Assembly (NCBI RefSeq): GCF_030149425.1
Contig: NZ_JASBRQ010000078.1
Span: 20,764-84,763, forward strand
Direction of reading: 5' to 3'
Source: Maricaulis sp.
Lineage (GTDB): Bacteria; Pseudomonadota; Alphaproteobacteria; Caulobacterales; Maricaulaceae
Length of the DNA stretch: 64,000 nt
Both the position numbers and the translations under genes were made by a program. Position 1 is the stretch's first letter; every line of letters starts with the position of its first letter. This document shows, piece after piece, positions 62,316 to 64,000 of this stretch. The notes beneath the pieces were generated by a model. The model was not told where the DNA came from and did not search any database. It was given only the letters and a program-made list of their open reading frames with translations.

Positions 62316-63071
62316 TCAGTTTTCGCGGTCGGGCGCCGGTTCACGCCACTGATTGCCGATGCGCTCAGCTTCCGCCTCGGCCGACATCGGCGCACTGGTC
62401 ATCAGCTGGTCCGCCAGCACGTCGAATATCACCGAGGTTTCTGCACTGGCGGTGCGGTAGCCGATTCCACCTGACGAAACCGCATCCTGTGTGACCACCA
62501 GAACCGTCCAGGCTGAGGCGTCACGGCAGGCCAGCGCCCTTTGACTTTGAGTGCTGACCTCCCGGCACACCCCTGTGTCCGAGGCGAAGCTGAGGGTCGG
62601 GGAAATCCCACCGACACTCGCACCGCTCGGGGTCCGCTCCAGAGCCGCATAGAGCGCGGATCCGGGTTCAACCGGTCCGGCCGGCAGACCGGCAGGGGCC
62701 CCAGACCCTGTGAGCTGCATCACCTGGGTGCCGATCAGCAGACCAAAGAGCAAAGAGGCCGCAAGGCTGGCCGGCATGGTCCAGCCGGACAGACGTGACC
62801 TCCCGGACGACAGGGTCACCACTTGCCCGGAAACGGCCGGCTCCACCTTCGCCGCGGACGCCCCCTCGACCATCGCCAGGATATGATCGGGTACGTCCTC
62901 CTCGGCGATACCGCCCAGGGTTTCGCTTAGCACCGCGTCGACATTATGCAGGCGCGCCAAACGCTCGCGCAGGCTCGCATCATCCTGCAGGGCCGTCTCG
63001 ACGGCACCGGCCGCGTCCTCGGCCAGCTCGCCATCGAGATAGGCGGATAACTGCTGATCAGTGAAGCTCAT
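62316..63071 (-). CDS. Transmembrane anti-sigma factor
   Basis: A 251-residue protein. An N-terminal acidic helical segment (LSAYLDGELAEDAAGAVETA) typical of anti-sigma domains precedes one transmembrane helix (about 96-118) and a periplasmic C-terminal domain. No zinc HxxxCxxC motif is present. It overlaps the ECF sigma gene by 14 bases, the standard coupling for a cognate sigma/anti-sigma pair. The periplasmic domain contains two Cys (in GVCREV and LACRD) that might sense redox state. Confidence 0.85.
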   Translation of the reverse strand: MSFTDQQLSAYLDGELAEDAAGAVETALQDDASLRERLARLHNVDAVLSETLGGIAEEDVPDHILAMVEGASAAKVEPAVSGQVVTLSSGRSRLSGWTMPASLAASLLFGLLIGTQVMQLTGSGAPAGLPAGPVEPGSALYAALERTPSGASVGGISPTLSFASDTGVCREVSTQSQRALACRDASAWTVLVVTQDAVSSGGIGYRTASAETSVIFDVLADQLMTSAPMSAEAEAERIGNQWREPAPDREN

Positions 63072-63582
63072 GGCTCGCCCCTTTCTGCGTCAGGACGGGG
63101 TCGTCGCCGAACTGGCCGGCAAGCGCTTTTCGTGCCCGGGCCACCCGGCTCATTACCGTGCCAACCGGCACATCCAGCGTCTGCGCTGTCTCGGCATAGC
63201 TGAAGCCTTCCACAGCAACGAGAACCAACGCTACACGCTGATCGTCCGGCAGGGCGTCAAGAGCCGCATTTACATCTCGCAGGGTGAGGCGCGCCATGGC
63301 CGAGACTTCTCCGTCTTCACCGCGCAGCTGATCGGACATTTCCTCAACTGCGACATGGGACCGGACTTTTCGGCTGCGCACCTCATCGATCCAGATATTG
63401 CGGCAAATCCGGAAGCTCCATCGCAGGAGATCCGCATTATCCGGCACGCTCCGAGTCAGCAGGCGTTCAACCACCTTCTGCAGCAGATCATCGCCCTCGG
63501 AACGATCCCCCGCCAGGGAAATTGCGAACCGCCTTAGCCGGGGCAATATGGAGATCAATTCGTCGTTCACCGCGTTGTCCAA
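63058..63582 (-). CDS. ECF-family RNA polymerase sigma factor
   Basis: A 174-residue sigma70 of the extracytoplasmic-function group. Region 2 (LLQKVVERLLTRS, then FRICRNIWIDEVRSRK) binds the -10. Region 4 (LDALPDDQRVALVLVAVEGFSYAETAQTL, with VPVGTVMSRVARARKALA) binds the -35. The start is uncertain: TTG at 63582 or GTG at 63570, and no good ribosome site precedes either. The adjacent anti-sigma and the divergent exported Glu-rich protein are the likely regulator and target. Confidence 0.88.
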   Translation of the reverse strand: MDNAVNDELISILPRLRRFAISLAGDRSEGDDLLQKVVERLLTRSVPDNADLLRWSFRICRNIWIDEVRSRKVRSHVAVEEMSDQLRGEDGEVSAMARLTLRDVNAALDALPDDQRVALVLVAVEGFSYAETAQTLDVPVGTVMSRVARARKALAGQFGDDPVLTQKGASHELH

Positions 63583-63679
63583 TTGGTCTTGTTACCGTGT
63601 TGACGTTTCAGGAGCGGTTTTATTCCATCCTGCTGTAAGTTTTTTTCAGACCGTCCTTTCCGGACCGGAGGCCAGGGCA

Positions 63680-64000
63680 ATGATGACGCAATGGTGGACC
63701 CTTGGCAGGCTGAGCTTCAAGCCCATCCTGATCGCCGGCTCGGCCCTGCTTCTCCTCAGCATTCCCCCTTTCAATCTGGACCCTTTCCGGGCGCAGGCTG
63801 CGACCGGCATCCTAAATCAGGAAAGTGATGAGGAGGAAGACGGCCTGCAGGAGGAAGAGGAAGAGGAAGAGGAAGAGGAAGAGGAAGAGGAAGAGGAAGA
63901 GGAAGAGGAAGAGGAAGAGGCCGAGGAGGAAGAGGCCGAGGAGGAAGAGGCCGAGGAGGAAGAGGCCGAGGAGGAAGAGGCCGAGGAGGAAGAGGCCGAG
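63680..64000 (+). CDS. Exported polyglutamate-tract protein, 3' end outside the window
   Basis: The frame is open to the window edge (107 codons seen). GGAGG precedes two adjacent ATGs. A signal peptide or anchor (LSFKPILIAGSALLLLSIPP) is followed by a short acidic linker and, from residue 58, a run of 23 Glu. Five EEEEA units and a further Glu follow. The function is unknown. Divergence from an ECF sigma/anti-sigma pair suggests it belongs to that regulon, perhaps as a cation-binding surface or periplasmic protein. The tract length could vary by slippage. Confidence 0.7.
   Translation, partial: MMTQWWTLGRLSFKPILIAGSALLLLSIPPFNLDPFRAQAATGILNQESDEEEDGLQEEEEEEEEEEEEEEEEEEEEEEEAEEEEAEEEEAEEEEAEEEEAEEEEAE
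63851..64000 (+). repeat. GAGGAA run and 15-bp tandem repeats coding for Glu/Ala
   Basis: From 63851 the sequence is a near-pure GAG-GAA alternation for 23 codons. Five full copies of GAGGAGGAAGAGGCC and a partial sixth follow, cut by the window end. All are in frame and encode the acidic tract. This is a coding repeat, prone to slippage. Confidence 0.9.

Noticed and set aside
63851..64000. Acidic repeat read as a non-coding satellite or sequencing artefact
   Set aside because: It stays in one frame after a signal peptide and a good ribosome site; an assembly error in repeat number remains possible, but coding is the simplest reading.

Overview
The window reads as chromosomal DNA of a high-GC, Gram-negative, aerobic alphaproteobacterium. 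Dense coding, many acyl-CoA dehydrogenases, membrane-anchored AraC regulators, Na+-type sugar and nucleoside carriers and an outer-membrane barrel suggest a marine Maricaulis/Hyphomonadaceae-like organism; that placement is inference only. I support 50 protein genes, two of them cut by the window edges. I saw no rRNA, tRNA, CRISPR array, insertion sequence or integrase.

Region by region: (1) 1-2964, a partial unknown gene, a methyltransferase and a carbamoyltransferase, probably the right end of a biosynthetic operon. (2) 2976-6383, an enoyl-CoA hydratase and an acyl-CoA dehydrogenase divergent from a TetR regulator, with a 23-bp operator candidate between them. (3) 6380-13066, an alcohol dehydrogenase, a GH16 glycosidase, a small HTH membrane protein, an S41 peptidase, an AraC membrane regulator and a Kef-like antiporter. 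(4) 13486-15337, three tandem exported tail-collar-domain proteins ending in a strong terminator. (5) 15500-21229, a compact lipid/polyketide-like set: fatty acyl-AMP ligase, degenerate cytochrome P450, acyl carrier protein, a second carbamoyltransferase, and a convergent thioesterase-like hydrolase with a Cys nucleophile.

(6) 21398-34375, a catabolic island of the acyclic-terpene/leucine type. Seven minus-strand genes (AtuA-like protein, biotin-dependent carboxylase beta and alpha, enoyl-CoA hydratase, a TIGR03084-like protein, two acyl-CoA dehydrogenases) diverge from an acyl-CoA dehydrogenase, a TetR regulator and an acyl-CoA ligase. Two overlapping 13-bp palindromes lie in the divergent promoter gap. 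(7) 34469-41994, galactoside use: galT, galK, GH36 alpha-galactosidase, GH42 beta-galactosidase and a convergent sodium/sugar symporter.

(8) 42071-47495 is the most novel part. A 181-residue precursor carries thirteen uninterrupted Cys-x-x-Ser tetrapeptides. It is followed by a lyase-kinase-cyclase lanthipeptide synthetase, a translationally coupled protein of unknown function and an SxxK serine hydrolase. The Cys and Ser codons vary synonymously, so the protein pattern, not a recent DNA expansion, is what is conserved. (9) 47810-51548, nucleoside salvage: ribokinase, nucleoside hydrolase, NupC transporter and thymidine kinase. (10) 51786-56600, an AraC membrane regulator, DUF4386, amidohydrolase-like, DUF1295 and DUF5694 proteins. 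(11) 56835-62292, an operon with a transglutaminase-like/7TM/ATP-grasp fusion, a TPR protein and an outer-membrane barrel. (12) 62316-64000, an anti-sigma factor and ECF sigma factor divergent from an exported protein with a very long polyglutamate tract that runs off the window.
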